A stretch of 64,000 nt of DNA from an uncultured Collinsella sp. (GCA_934621295.1 CAKTVB010000004.1:1-64000), one strand, 5' to 3'; counted from the first letter of the stretch, positions 46,419 through 55,508 are shown. Notes: generated from the letters alone by a model not told the origin. Numbers and translations are program-made.

Positions 46419-46435
46419 GTGCTCACAGTGAGCAC
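46419..46435. promoter_or_regulatory. GTGCTCAC-A-GTGAGCAC operator candidate
   Basis: A perfect palindrome with 8-base arms, 88 bases before the EFR1-type gene and 15 bases after a TTGACA that could be its -35. No repressor gene is adjacent. Position and symmetry suggest a repressor site. Confidence 0.55.
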
Positions 46436-46522
46436 GGTTAAGGCAGCAAGTCGCATTTTCGCAGAGGGACCGAGGTACGCGTCTGCCGGATTGCACATCC
46501 TAAAAGGAGAGGATTGACCGAC

Positions 46523-47293
46523 ATGAACGTAGTAAAGATCGTATTCAGCCCGGCAGGCGGAACCCAGAAGGTCGCTGACGCTCTTGCAGAAGAGCTGGCG
46601 AAGGACGGGGGCGTTATTTCCCAGATTGATCTGTCCGATCCCGCAATGGAGAAGGCCGATCTCAGCGTTGACGCCGACGCCCTTGCCGTTATCGCCGCAC
46701 CGTGCTTTGCCGGCCGTGTGCCCGCGCTCGTCTTGGAGCGTCTTGCTAAGGTGACCAGCAATGGTGCAAAGGCGGTCGTGACGATCGTTTACGGTAATCG
46801 CGATTTTGACGATGCCCTGCTTGAGCTCAAGGACAGCGCCGTCGCCGACGGCTATACGGTGGTTGCCGGTGTGGCTGGTATCGCCGAGCACTCTTTGGCG
46901 CATCAGTTCGCCACGGGCGAGCCTGGTCCGGACCAGATTGCGATGCTCCAGTTGTTCGCGCAACAGATTCTCGAGAAGGTGCAAAACGGCGCTACCGGCG
47001 ACGTTGAGGTTCCCGGCAACAAGCCCTACAAAGATCCCGGTGCTGGCAAGCTGGTTCCCCAGCCGACCCCGGCATGCTCGGCATGTCGTGCCTGTGGCCG
47101 TGCATGTCCCGTTGGGGCAATTGGCACATTGCCGCGCGGCATGGCAGATGAGGACCTTTGCATCGGCTGCATGCGCTGTGTCGCCATTTGCCCCAAGCAT
47201 GCTCGCGTCGTGAATCAAGAGATTGCCGGCGCTATCGCCGCGAGGATCGAGAGCGTGTGCTCCGTGAAGAAAGATCCCCAACTCTTCCTCTAG
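46523..47293 (+). CDS. EFR1-type flavodoxin-ferredoxin fusion
   Basis: A 256-residue protein. The N-terminal flavodoxin fold begins VVKIVFSPAGGTQKVADALA. The C-terminus has two 4Fe-4S motifs, CSACRACGRACPVGAI and CIGCMRCVAICPKHA. This is the EFR1 layout that combines FMN and Fe-S electron transfer. The ATG is preferred over a TTG nine bases upstream, because AAAGGAGAGG is then at better spacing. It is monocistronic with a palindromic operator candidate upstream. Confidence 0.85.
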   Translation: MNVVKIVFSPAGGTQKVADALAEELAKDGGVISQIDLSDPAMEKADLSVDADALAVIAAPCFAGRVPALVLERLAKVTSNGAKAVVTIVYGNRDFDDALLELKDSAVADGYTVVAGVAGIAEHSLAHQFATGEPGPDQIAMLQLFAQQILEKVQNGATGDVEVPGNKPYKDPGAGKLVPQPTPACSACRACGRACPVGAIGTLPRGMADEDLCIGCMRCVAICPKHARVVNQEIAGAIAARIESVCSVKKDPQLFL

Positions 47294-47391
47294 CGGATAT
47301 GGGGTTCAGCTGCTCAATTGGATATCGCGCGGCAATGCCGTAAGATGATTCGGTCAAAAGAGCATCTGAATCGAGAGGGATACCATACGTG

Positions 47392-48342
47392 ATGCTGTCG
47401 CTGGCTCCCATGGAGGGGCTTACGGGTTATGTGTTTCGCCGTGTGCATGCGGAGTGCTTCGGTGCGCTCGACCGTTACTACACGCCGTTTTTACCGCCTC
47501 CTCGTGTGGGCAAGACCTTTGGAGGGAAAGCCTTCAAGGAGCTTGACCCGGCGAACAACCAGGGACTCACTGTTATCCCTCAGCTGATGAACAAGAATGC
47601 CGACGAGTTTGTGGGGGCAACCCAGGTATTGGCCGATATGGGCTACCACGAGGTCAATCTCAACCTGGGCTGCCCCTCTGGCACGGTTGTGGGCAAAGGG
47701 AAGGGCTCTGGCTTTTTGCGCGACCCGGGCGAGCTTGAGCTCTTTTTGCAGGATATTTGCAGCAGGTCTGCATTGCCTGTTTCGGTTAAGACGCGCGTGG
47801 GCTTTGAGAGCGATGCGGAGTACGAGGATATCTTGGACTTGTATTGCCGCTGCCCGTTGGCCGAGCTCATCGTGCACCCGCGCGTGCGTGCCGACTTTTA
47901 CAAGGGTGTGCCTCGGCAGGAGCTCTATGGCAAGACGCTCGAGCGCGCGTCGTTTCCCGTGGCATACAACGGCGACATCTTTGATGTGGACGATATGAAC
48001 GCACTCGTGGCGGCCTATCCGCAGACGCGCCATGTGATGATCGGCAGAGGACTGCTCGCCAACCCCGCACTGGCGCGCATGATACAGGGAGGCCCTGCGG
48101 CGACGGTCGCGGAGCTCCGGCATTTCCACGATGAACTCTACCGCGGCTATGAAGCCGAGATGGGCGGCAACGCGGTCTTTCGCATGAAGGAATGGTGGTT
48201 TTACGCCAAGTGCGCCTTTGCAGATCCGTTGGCGGTCCACCGGCTTATTCGCAAGACACGCAAGGCTGCTGAGTATGAAGCTGCGGCAGAGCGGGTCTTT
48301 CGCGAAGAGCGCCTAGCTAGCGCCGCCCGTTTTCATGGATAG
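47392..48342 (+). CDS. tRNA-dihydrouridine synthase
   Basis: A 316-residue FMN TIM-barrel. LSLAPMEGLTGYVFRRV is the Dus N-terminus, NLNLGCPSGTVVGKGKGSGF holds the catalytic Cys, SVKTRVGF and VHPRVRADFYKG line the active site, and VAYNGDI and MIGRGLLANPAL bind FMN phosphate. It reduces uridine to dihydrouridine in tRNA D-loops. A GTG immediately before the ATG is an alternative start. Confidence 0.9.
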   Translation: MLSLAPMEGLTGYVFRRVHAECFGALDRYYTPFLPPPRVGKTFGGKAFKELDPANNQGLTVIPQLMNKNADEFVGATQVLADMGYHEVNLNLGCPSGTVVGKGKGSGFLRDPGELELFLQDICSRSALPVSVKTRVGFESDAEYEDILDLYCRCPLAELIVHPRVRADFYKGVPRQELYGKTLERASFPVAYNGDIFDVDDMNALVAAYPQTRHVMIGRGLLANPALARMIQGGPAATVAELRHFHDELYRGYEAEMGGNAVFRMKEWWFYAKCAFADPLAVHRLIRKTRKAAEYEAAAERVFREERLASAARFHG

Positions 48343-48386
48343 CAATCGCAGACGCGTTCCTTGTGCGGAGCGCGCCTGCGATGTTC

Positions 48387-48632
48387 TTACAGCAGGTTCT
48401 TTTGGACCCAGGTGATGATATCGCTCGACTCATAGAGCGCCTTGCCGTCGATGAAGAGGCACGGTACCTGGCGTTTTCCGCCTTGCGCAATCAGGTGCTG
48501 CTCGGCTGCGCGGTCGGTCGTGATGTTGCGCTGGGGGATAGAGATGCCGTTGCTTGCGAGGAAGCGCTCAACCTTGATGCAATAGGGGCATCCGGTCATG
48601 ACGTATAGCTCGAGCTCGTGGTTTGCTGCCAT
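48387..48632 (-). CDS. Glutaredoxin-family protein
   Basis: An 81-residue thioredoxin-fold protein with active site TGCPYCIKVERFL (CPYC), the cis-Pro region QVPCLFIDG and GKALYESSDIITWV. GGAG precedes the ATG at 48632; the longer frame is not used. It reduces disulfides or glutathione-type mixed disulfides, or serves Fe-S work. It is convergent with the dihydrouridine synthase gene. Confidence 0.9.
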   Translation of the reverse strand: MAANHELELYVMTGCPYCIKVERFLASNGISIPQRNITTDRAAEQHLIAQGGKRQVPCLFIDGKALYESSDIITWVQKNLL

Positions 48633-48744
48633 GGGACTCCAATCGGTAGTGATGCAACATAATGCTGATGGAGAGATACCCAAAGGAGGGCGGGGCATAT
48701 CCCGTGCTCTTTGGTATTTACGCGATGAGGGTGTCAAGATCAAT

Positions 48745-48817
48745 TTATGTCATATGTCAGAAATAGCTTGCAATCGACGACATTCGGCGTATGCTCATTT
48801 ATGACATATGTCAGAAA
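48745..48817 (+). promoter_or_regulatory. Two copies of TTATG(T/A)CATATGTCAGAAA
   Basis: A 19-base sequence occurs at 48745-48763 and 48799-48817, differing at one base and spaced 54 bases apart. The second copy contains the perfect palindrome TGACATATGTCA. They sit immediately before the DUF134-NifX gene and look like a double operator, possibly for the DUF134 protein itself. Confidence 0.55.
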
Positions 48818-48828
48818 CGGAGAAGGCA

Positions 48829-49635
48829 ATGGCGGGACGACGCGAAAAAACGAGGCACGTGGGCATACAACCAGAATATCTGGGGTTCACTCCAGATGGA
48901 ATGGCTGCCGGCGTGGACGTGACCCTCGCTATCGATGAACTGGAAGCGCTACGCCTGGTTGATCTGGAGCAGCTGAGCCAGGCAGAAGCTGCTGAGCACA
49001 TGGGCGTCGCGCGCACCACGATCGCCATGATTTGCAGCCGCGCCCATGCCAAGGTCGCAGATGCTCTGGTCAACGGTCGTCGTCTTGTCATCACGGGCGG
49101 AAACGTTGCATACGACCCCGCTCCGCAACCTGACACAAACGCTTGGTCGCACAAGAAGGAGAGCATTATGAGGATTGCGGTAACCTACGAAGACGGTAAG
49201 ATTTTCCAGCACTTTGGTCGCACGGAGCAGTTTAAGCTCTATGACGTTGAGGGCGGTAAGGTTGTATCCTCGCAGGTTGTAGGATCGAATGGTGCCGGCC
49301 ACGGTGCTCTCGCCGGCGTGCTCGCAGCGGGTGGCGTTGACGTGCTTATCTGCGGTGGCATTGGCGGCGGGGCTATTAATGCTCTCGCTCAGACCGGCAT
49401 CGATATCTATCCCGGTGCGGCGGGCGACTGCGACGACATCGTGAACGCCTTCCTTGCGGGCGAGGTCGCGCAGACCGAAGGGGCCACGTGCAGCTGCGGC
49501 GGCCATGGCCACGAGCACGGTCACGGCCATGAGAGCTGCGGCTGCGGCGGCCACGAGCACGGTCACGACCACGAGGGTTGCGGCTGCGGCGGCCACGGTC
49601 ATGATCATGGCGAAGGCCATCACTGCTGCCATTAA
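48829..49635 (+). CDS. DUF134 regulator fused to NifX/NifB-type domain with metal-binding tail
   Basis: A 268-residue protein. Residues 1-95 are a DUF134 helix-turn-helix (FTPDGMAAGVDVTLAIDELE, then LSQAEAAEHMGVARTTI). Residues 115-220 are a dinitrogenase iron-molybdenum-cofactor-like domain (MRIAVTYEDGKIFQHFGRTE, then ICGGIGGGAINAL). The last 45 residues are His/Cys/Gly repeats (CGCGGHEHGHDHEGCGCGG). The ATG at 48829 has AGAAGG upstream; an ATG at 48808 lies inside the operator repeat. It lies just before feoAB, suggesting a metal-sensing or Fe-S-handling role. Nitrogen fixation is not implied. Confidence 0.85.
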   Translation: MAGRREKTRHVGIQPEYLGFTPDGMAAGVDVTLAIDELEALRLVDLEQLSQAEAAEHMGVARTTIAMICSRAHAKVADALVNGRRLVITGGNVAYDPAPQPDTNAWSHKKESIMRIAVTYEDGKIFQHFGRTEQFKLYDVEGGKVVSSQVVGSNGAGHGALAGVLAAGGVDVLICGGIGGGAINALAQTGIDIYPGAAGDCDDIVNAFLAGEVAQTEGATCSCGGHGHEHGHGHESCGCGGHEHGHDHEGCGCGGHGHDHGEGHHCCH

Positions 49636-49664
49636 CGAACGTCAGATAAAACGAGCTTGACGTT

Positions 49665-49676
49665 TGCAAGCTTGCA
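49665..49676. promoter_or_regulatory. TGCAAGCTTGCA palindrome in the feoAB leader
   Basis: A perfect 12-base palindrome in the 137-base gap between the DUF134-NifX gene and feoAB, right after a TTGACG. A leader hairpin (GGGGCAGAC/GTTTGTCCC, 49717-49744) follows. It may be a metal-regulator site; it does not match the classical DtxR consensus as I know it. Confidence 0.35.
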
Positions 49677-49772
49677 TATAACGCGTTAGAGTTTTTCGCA
49701 AGAAAACTAACCGAGTGGGGCAGACTCCCTGGAAGGGTTTGTCCCGCTTTGTTCTATCTGAGGGGACCTTGC

Positions 49773-52136
49773 GTGAAGCTCGACGAGCTGGAGATCGGTA
49801 AGGACGCGATCATCGCGTCGGTTGCGTCGGACGACGTGGCATTGCATCAGCATATTCTTGATATGGGGCTGACGCCCGGCACCGAAGTGACCATGATGAA
49901 GTACGCCCCCATGGGAGACCCCATGGAGATTCGTCTGCGCGGCTATGAGCTCACCCTTCGCCGCGACACTGCGGCGCGCATCGAGCTCGTGGACGTTCAC
50001 GATACCGATACCGTTGCGCGCCATGCTCCGCAAACGGGCAGCATCGCGCATCCCGCTTTGGGCGAGGGATACCATCCGCGCCGCACGAAAAAGGCGGTGC
50101 CCGAGGGCTCTCCTATCACCTTTGCCCTTGCCGGCAACCAGAACTGCGGCAAGACCACGCTCTTCAACTGTCTTACGGGATCGAACCAGCACGTGGGCAA
50201 CTTCCCCGGCGTGACGGTCGACCGTAAAGACGGTCAGATCCGCAACCATCCTGAGGCGACGGTCACCGACCTTCCCGGTATTTACTCGCTCTCTCCGTAT
50301 ACGGGCGAGGAGGTCGTGAGCCGCCAGTTTATTCTCGAGTCGCAGCCCGACGCGGTGATCGACATCATCGACGCCACCAATATCGAGCGCAACCTCTACC
50401 TCACGCTCCAGCTCATGGAACTCGATCGACCTATGGTCATCGCCCTTAACATGATGGACGAGGTCACGGCCAATGGCGGCACCATCGACGTCAACCTGCT
50501 CGAGCGCGAGCTTGGCGTGCCCGTGGTTCCCATCTCGGCGGCAAAGAACGAAGGCATCGGCGAGCTTGTGGAGCATGCCATGCACATCGCCCGCTATGGC
50601 GAGCGTCCGGGCCGTATCGATTTTTGCTCGAGCGCGGCCGACAGCCCCGATCACGGTGCGCTTCACCGCTGCATCCACGGTATCGCAAACCTGATCGAGG
50701 ACCATGCCAAGGTGGCGGCGATTCCCCTGCGCTTTGCGGCGACCAAACTCGTCGAAGGCGACGCGCTGGTCATCAAGGCCCTAAATCTCGACCAAAACGA
50801 GCTTGACGCCATCGAGCACATCATCTGCCAGATGGAGGAGGAGTCGGGCAGCGATCGTCTGTGCGCTCTTGCCGATATGCGCTTTACCTTTATCGAGGAT
50901 GTGTGCGCCACCTGTGTGGTCAAGCCTCATGAGAGCCGCGAGCACAAGCGCTCCGTTGCCATCGACCGCGTGCTCACGGGACGCTTCACCGCCATCCCGA
51001 TGTTCATTCTCATCATGGGGCTCGTCTTTTGGCTCACCTTCGGCGTTATCGGGGCGGCGCTCCAAGGGCTGCTCGAGCAGCTGGTCTCGATGGTGATTGG
51101 CGCGGCAGATGCAGGCCTTACGGCATTTGGTACCAATCTTGTGGTCCGCTCCCTTGTGGTTGACGGCGTGCTCACCGGTGTGGGCAGCGTGCTTTCGTTC
51201 TTGCCCATCATCGTGGTGCTGTTCTTGCTGCTCTCGATTCTCGAGGACTCGGGCTATATGGCGCGCGTCGCGTTTGTGATGGACAAGATCCTGCGCCGCT
51301 TTGGCCTTTCGGGCCGCAGCTTCGTGCCCATGCTCGTGGGCTTTGGCTGCAGTGTGCCCGCTATCATGTCCACGCGCACCCTGCCGTCCGACCATGATCG
51401 CAAGATGACGGTCATGCTTACGCCGTTCATGAGCTGCTCGGCAAAGCTCCCCGTCTACGGCTTGCTTTGCGCGGCGTTCTTCCCGCAGGCAACGGTTCCC
51501 GCTATGGTTTCGCTCTACATTTTGGGCATCTTGGTGGGCATGCTTGTTGCGGTGATTCTCAATCGCACAACGTTTAAAGGCGAGCCCGTGCCCTTCATTA
51601 TGGAGCTTCCCAACTATCGCATGCCCAGTGCCAAGACCACGCTGCTGCTTGCATGGGACAAGGCCAAGGGCTTTATCACCAAGGCGTTTACCATCATCTT
51701 TGCGGCCTCGGTTGTGATCTGGTTTCTGCAGACGTTCGACATTCGCTTCAACGTGGTGACCGACCAGTCTCAAAGCATGCTCGCGGGCCTGGGCGGGCTT
51801 TTGGCTCCCGTGTTCGCGCCGCTCGGTTTTGGCGACTGGCGCACTTCGACGGCGCTCGTGTGCGGCCTCATCGCCAAGGAGAGCGTTATCTCGACGCTTA
51901 CTGTGCTGCTGGGTTCCACGTCGGCCGCGGCGCTTTCGAGCATGTTCACGGCGCCTATCGCGTATGTGTTCCTGGTGTTCGTCCTGCTCTATCCACCCTG
52001 TGTGGCGGCCATCAGTACCGTGCGCTCCGAGCTGGGCGGGCGTTATGCCGTGGCGGTTTTTGCCCTGCAGGTGACGGTTGCCTGGATCATCGCCTTTATC
52101 GTGCATACCGCGTTTTTGCTCGCGGGGTTGCTCTAG
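49773..52136 (+). CDS. feoB: Ferrous iron transporter, FeoA-FeoB fusion
   Basis: A 787-residue protein. Residues 1-75 are a FeoA SH3-like domain (HILDMGLTPGTEVTMMKYAP). The G domain follows: G1 LAGNQNCGKTTLFN, G2 NFPGVTVDRKDG, G3 DLPGIYSLS, G4 NMMDE, G5 ISAAKNEG. The membrane part holds the two gate motifs, including SFVPMLVGFGCSVPAIMSTR and FMSCSAKLPVYG. It imports Fe2+ across the membrane. The start is GTG after GAGGGG; earlier in-frame codons lack a ribosome-binding site. The DUF134-NifX gene upstream is a likely partner in iron handling. Confidence 0.92.
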   Translation: MKLDELEIGKDAIIASVASDDVALHQHILDMGLTPGTEVTMMKYAPMGDPMEIRLRGYELTLRRDTAARIELVDVHDTDTVARHAPQTGSIAHPALGEGYHPRRTKKAVPEGSPITFALAGNQNCGKTTLFNCLTGSNQHVGNFPGVTVDRKDGQIRNHPEATVTDLPGIYSLSPYTGEEVVSRQFILESQPDAVIDIIDATNIERNLYLTLQLMELDRPMVIALNMMDEVTANGGTIDVNLLERELGVPVVPISAAKNEGIGELVEHAMHIARYGERPGRIDFCSSAADSPDHGALHRCIHGIANLIEDHAKVAAIPLRFAATKLVEGDALVIKALNLDQNELDAIEHIICQMEEESGSDRLCALADMRFTFIEDVCATCVVKPHESREHKRSVAIDRVLTGRFTAIPMFILIMGLVFWLTFGVIGAALQGLLEQLVSMVIGAADAGLTAFGTNLVVRSLVVDGVLTGVGSVLSFLPIIVVLFLLLSILEDSGYMARVAFVMDKILRRFGLSGRSFVPMLVGFGCSVPAIMSTRTLPSDHDRKMTVMLTPFMSCSAKLPVYGLLCAAFFPQATVPAMVSLYILGILVGMLVAVILNRTTFKGEPVPFIMELPNYRMPSAKTTLLLAWDKAKGFITKAFTIIFAASVVIWFLQTFDIRFNVVTDQSQSMLAGLGGLLAPVFAPLGFGDWRTSTALVCGLIAKESVISTLTVLLGSTSAAALSSMFTAPIAYVFLVFVLLYPPCVAAISTVRSELGGRYAVAVFALQVTVAWIIAFIVHTAFLLAGLL

Positions 52137-52139
52137 TGC

Positions 52140-52181
52140 AAAAGGGGAACAAAGTCTTCAAGGACTTTGTTCCCCTTTTTT
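52140..52181 (+). terminator. Terminator of feoAB
   Basis: Seventeen-base perfect arms AAAAGGGGAACAAAGTC/GACTTTGTTCCCCTTTT with a six-base loop and extra T, four bases after the feoB stop. Confidence 0.92.
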
Positions 52182-52221
52182 ATTGAGCAACGTTGCTGGT
52201 TGAGGATTAGAAGGTCGTCGC

Positions 52222-53445
52222 ATGGTAGAGAAATCGAGGGCAGGCGCGGCAAGCCCGATGGGGTTCATCCTGGGCTTTGGCATCGTGAGCATGCTCATGG
52301 ACATCGTGTACGAGGCGGCGCTTTCGGTTCAAGGTCCGCTGCTGTACTCGGTGGGCGCCACGGCGGCGGTCGTGGGTTTGGTCTCGGGCCTGGGCGAGGC
52401 GACTTCGCTGGCAGGGCGCTTGGCGAGCGGGCCTGCTGCCGATCGTTCCGGTCGCTATTGGCTCTTCGCTATTTTGGGTTACACGGCGACGGGGCTCGCT
52501 GTTCCCGCCATGGGATTTGCGGGAAGTGTGCTGGGCGTCTCGTTTCTCATCGTGTTCGAGCGCTTTGGCAAGTCGCTGCGTACGCCTTCGCGCGATGCCA
52601 TGCTCTCGCATGCGGCTTCTCGCGTGGGCCGCGGCAAGGGCTTTGCCTTTCACGAGGCGCTCGATCAAGTGGGTGCCATAGCGGGACCGCTCATCGCGGC
52701 GGCGATTCTGCAGGCGACACATAACGCGTATGGGCCCGCACTCGGCGTGATGCTCATCCCCGGCCTTGGTGCCATCGGCGTGCTTTTGTATCTGCGTTAT
52801 CGCGTTCCGCGTCCCGAGGTGTTTGAACAGGACGATGAAGGCGAGGCGATTGAGGGCGACGCTGCGGGCGCGTCGAAGGTCGCCGCGGCTCAGCCCATCA
52901 AGCTTCCCCGCCCCTTTTGGATCTACACGGGCTTTTGCGGTTTGGTTCTGGCTGGCGTGGGAACGTTTGGTGTCATGTCGTTCCATATGGTTTCGGCCAA
53001 CATCGTCTCGGCGCCGACGGCTGCCGTGCTCTATGCGGTAGCTATGGGTGTCGACGGCGTGTTTGCGCTGATAACGGGTTCGATTTACGACAAGGTGGGC
53101 GTGCGCGTGCTGTTCGTCCTGCCGGTGGTGAGTGCGATCGTTCCGTTCTTTGCGTTTGGCGACAGTCTTGCCTCGGTGATTGCGGGCGTGGTCCTGTGGG
53201 GCGCAAGCCTGGGCATCCAGGAATCGACCATGCGTGCCGCGGTGGCCGATATGGTGCCGGGCTGCAAGCGCGCGACGTCGTACGGCATGTTCTCGGTTTT
53301 CATGGGCGTGGGCTCGTTTGTGGGCGCCGGCGTGACGGGCGCTCTGTATGTTCATGGCCAGGCGGCAATCGTCGTGTATGCGCTGGTTCTTGAAGCAGCG
53401 GCCAGCGCGCTGCTGCTCTTGGCATTGCGCGGCGCGAAGAAGTAG
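52222..53445 (+). CDS. Major facilitator superfamily transporter
   Basis: A 407-residue protein with about 12 membrane helices. RLASGPAADRSGRYWL fits the conserved loop 2-3 region, IVFERFGKSLRTPSRDAMLS is typical of a subgroup of MFS efflux proteins, and a cytoplasmic loop rich in Asp/Glu (EQDDEGEAIEGD) joins the halves. The ATG at 52222 follows AGAAGG. It starts shortly after the feoAB terminator and is followed by its own terminator. The substrate is unknown. Confidence 0.85.
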   Translation: MVEKSRAGAASPMGFILGFGIVSMLMDIVYEAALSVQGPLLYSVGATAAVVGLVSGLGEATSLAGRLASGPAADRSGRYWLFAILGYTATGLAVPAMGFAGSVLGVSFLIVFERFGKSLRTPSRDAMLSHAASRVGRGKGFAFHEALDQVGAIAGPLIAAAILQATHNAYGPALGVMLIPGLGAIGVLLYLRYRVPRPEVFEQDDEGEAIEGDAAGASKVAAAQPIKLPRPFWIYTGFCGLVLAGVGTFGVMSFHMVSANIVSAPTAAVLYAVAMGVDGVFALITGSIYDKVGVRVLFVLPVVSAIVPFFAFGDSLASVIAGVVLWGASLGIQESTMRAAVADMVPGCKRATSYGMFSVFMGVGSFVGAGVTGALYVHGQAAIVVYALVLEAAASALLLLALRGAKK

Positions 53446-53484
53446 GGCGCGACGAGGCGTTGTCCTATGTCGATAAGCAAGGAA

Positions 53485-53518
53485 AACGCTCCTGGTAGAT
53501 ACTTCTACCAGGAGCGTT
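53485..53518. terminator. Terminator between MFS gene and convergent membrane-protein pair
   Basis: Fourteen-base perfect arms AACGCTCCTGGTAG/CTACCAGGAGCGTT with a six-base loop. It serves both converging transcripts, 32 bases from the minus-strand stop. Confidence 0.8.
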
Positions 53519-53550
53519 ATGCATTCGCGTTGTGGCGAGCTGGCCAGGCG

Positions 53551-53859
53551 TTAGGCTGTCAGCGACTTGCGGACCATCCCCTTGGGATCTTTGACAAGCA
53601 GGTAAAGTGCCCAGGCGATAAGGCCGGTCGTTACGATGACAAGGCCCAACAGGGCGTCGTCGATCATTGCGGCGTGGTCGACGATCTCGATGAAAGCCTC
53701 GCCTTCGATGAGGCTGGCAATGCCGTCCACCGTCCACATAAGGCCCGCTCCCCAGTACATGAGGGCAAGGACGCCGATCTTCAGCTGGCTCTTGGGGCCG
53801 GCGACGTACCACGCAATGGTGGCGATGGCGGCGGCAAGAAGCGTGATGATGAGCGTCAT
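53551..53859 (-). CDS. Small membrane protein, unknown
   Basis: A 102-residue protein with three hydrophobic helices (MTLIITLLAAAIATIAWYVA; IGVLALMYWGAGLMWTVDGI; LLGLVIVTTGLIAWALYLLV) and an acidic loop FIEIVDHA between the second and third. It starts one base after the stop of the upstream partner, so the two are co-expressed. No family is recognised. Confidence 0.7.
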   Translation of the reverse strand: MTLIITLLAAAIATIAWYVAGPKSQLKIGVLALMYWGAGLMWTVDGIASLIEGEAFIEIVDHAAMIDDALLGLVIVTTGLIAWALYLLVKDPKGMVRKSLTA

Positions 53860-53860
53860 A

Positions 53861-54271
53861 TTAGGCCTCGGTCGCAACCGCGTGTGCGGAGCGCTTGACC
53901 ACGGCGTCGGCCACGACGGTGACGATGGCCCAGCATACGGTGACCATGACGCACATGCCCACGCCGACGGTCGCCATCTCGTGGAGCATGGCGGAGGTAT
54001 CGGCCGCGTTGTACATGGCGGTCAGGAACGGCGGGAAGGGTACGACCTCGCCATGCCAGATATGCTCGATGCACAGCAGGATAACGCCGCCCCACAGCAT
54101 GTTGCACAGCCAGCCGAGCTTGCGGGTCCAACAGATGCCGGTTTCGGCAGCGTCGGTGAGCTGATTGCCGTCCTTATCGACGATACCGCGCTCCATCTCC
54201 TTTTTCTTGACGATGGAACGAACGGCAGTAACGGCAACGGCCTCGCCGCCTCCAACAACAAAACAAGCCAT
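53861..54271 (-). CDS. Small membrane protein, partner of the preceding gene
   Basis: A 136-residue protein with three likely membrane segments: ACFVVGGGEAVAVTAV at the start, LGWLCNMLWGGVILLCIEHI, and ATVGVGMCVMVTVCWAIVTV near the end. Between the first two lies a charged loop KKKEMERGIVDKDGNQLTDA. AAGGAG precedes the ATG at 54271. The pair with the 102-residue protein looks like a two-component membrane complex of unknown role. Confidence 0.7.
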   Translation of the reverse strand: MACFVVGGGEAVAVTAVRSIVKKKEMERGIVDKDGNQLTDAAETGICWTRKLGWLCNMLWGGVILLCIEHIWHGEVVPFPPFLTAMYNAADTSAMLHEMATVGVGMCVMVTVCWAIVTVVADAVVKRSAHAVATEA

Positions 54272-54478
54272 AAGAAGTCTCCTTAGTCTATCGACGCAAT
54301 GTCGCATCGGGCTGTTTCTATTTGAAGCAGTATAGGCGAATTGCATCATGCTGCGCGTACTGCGCAAGACGTTTTACCAAACTGCCACGCTTGGCAAAAA
54401 ATCGTCAACTTCGATGGTCTTGCGTGCACTGCAGGGCGGGGCGAGCCTTTGTACAGAACTCGCCTCGCCACAAGGCGG

Positions 54479-55201
54479 CTATTGTTTTTGCAGCGTGATG
54501 GCGATGGTGTTGAGGTAATCGAGCGCGCCTGCTGCAACGGCCGCGCGGTCGCCCGCGGCATATTCGTTGTCGCAGGCAATCCAATCGGTCCACGCTTCGC
54601 GCGTGCAGGCCATGGCATGCATATCCAAGATGCGGACCTCGGTCGTCTGCTCGATCATGGCTCGCCACCAGTTCATGTCGTGCATGTACTCCAGCTGCTC
54701 GGGGGTCCAGGAGGCAAGCAGGCAATCTGGGAGGTCGCTGTGGCAATCGTGCGCCATGCCGGGGATGGAAAGGTAGAGCTTGCATCCCGGTTTGACGTAC
54801 GGTAGGAGCTTTTCGCCCAGGTATCGGGGGTCGCGCCCATAGTAGTTGTACGAGTCGATGCTCACCACGGCGTCGAAGAATTCGGGTTTAAAAGGCAAGC
54901 CCTGCGATGCATCTGCTTTTACGGGATGAATCGTATCGTCGGGAACGCCCATGTCGCGAAAGAATGCTCGGTTCTCGCAAGGGTCGCTCCAAAGGTCGAC
55001 GGCGTAGACATCGAGGCCGTATTCGCGCGCGAGCATGACACTCGTGATGCCGCAACCGCTTCCAAGGTCGCAAACGCGACTTCCGCAGGGAATATCGGCG
55101 CCGCCGAGTAACTCTTCGCAGAGCTTGAGCGGGTTGGGCCCCATGATTTTTGATTGGACGAGTGCGGTGTCAAAACGGTTTGACTTGGGATACGTTTGCA
55201 T
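54479..55201 (-). CDS. SAM-dependent methyltransferase, class I
   Basis: A 240-residue protein. SAM-binding motif I is SRVCDLGSGCGITSVMLARE (about residue 42), an acidic residue at the end of strand 2 follows (VYAVDLW), motif II/III lies near FFDAVVSIDSYNYYG and motif IV in LPYVKPGCKLYLSIPG. The C-terminus is unusual in carrying several Trp and a WWRAMIEQTTEV segment seen in small-molecule methyltransferases. The ATG lies after an A/T-rich stretch with AGAGAA. The substrate is unknown. Confidence 0.85.
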   Translation of the reverse strand: MQTYPKSNRFDTALVQSKIMGPNPLKLCEELLGGADIPCGSRVCDLGSGCGITSVMLAREYGLDVYAVDLWSDPCENRAFFRDMGVPDDTIHPVKADASQGLPFKPEFFDAVVSIDSYNYYGRDPRYLGEKLLPYVKPGCKLYLSIPGMAHDCHSDLPDCLLASWTPEQLEYMHDMNWWRAMIEQTTEVRILDMHAMACTREAWTDWIACDNEYAAGDRAAVAAGALDYLNTIAITLQKQ

Positions 55202-55508
55202 GATCTAGTTCTCTCTGATTGATGGTTCGATATCGAATCAGGCTGGAACGGCGCAAACAACCCGGGTGCGCTCGGCACCCTTTATGGGCTATGCGATTAA
55301 CCGTTCCCTAAAGAACAAGGACCAAAAAGACATCCCCTAAAGCGTCGTGGCGAGCGGCTGCCCGCCGATTGCTTCCATCATAGTTCTCTTGCTGTCTTTC
55401 TGCGAGGGTTTTCTAAACCGGGTGGGGCATGCCGCCCTTCCGTTTATGCGTCCCGCAATTTCTTGGAGGATAATGACAGCAAAATTAACGGAGGAGATTG
55501 GAACCCAG

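Noticed and set aside
49490..49635. Gly/His/Cys tandem codons considered as a separate repeat element
   Set aside because: They are in frame with the NifX-type gene and form its metal-binding tail.
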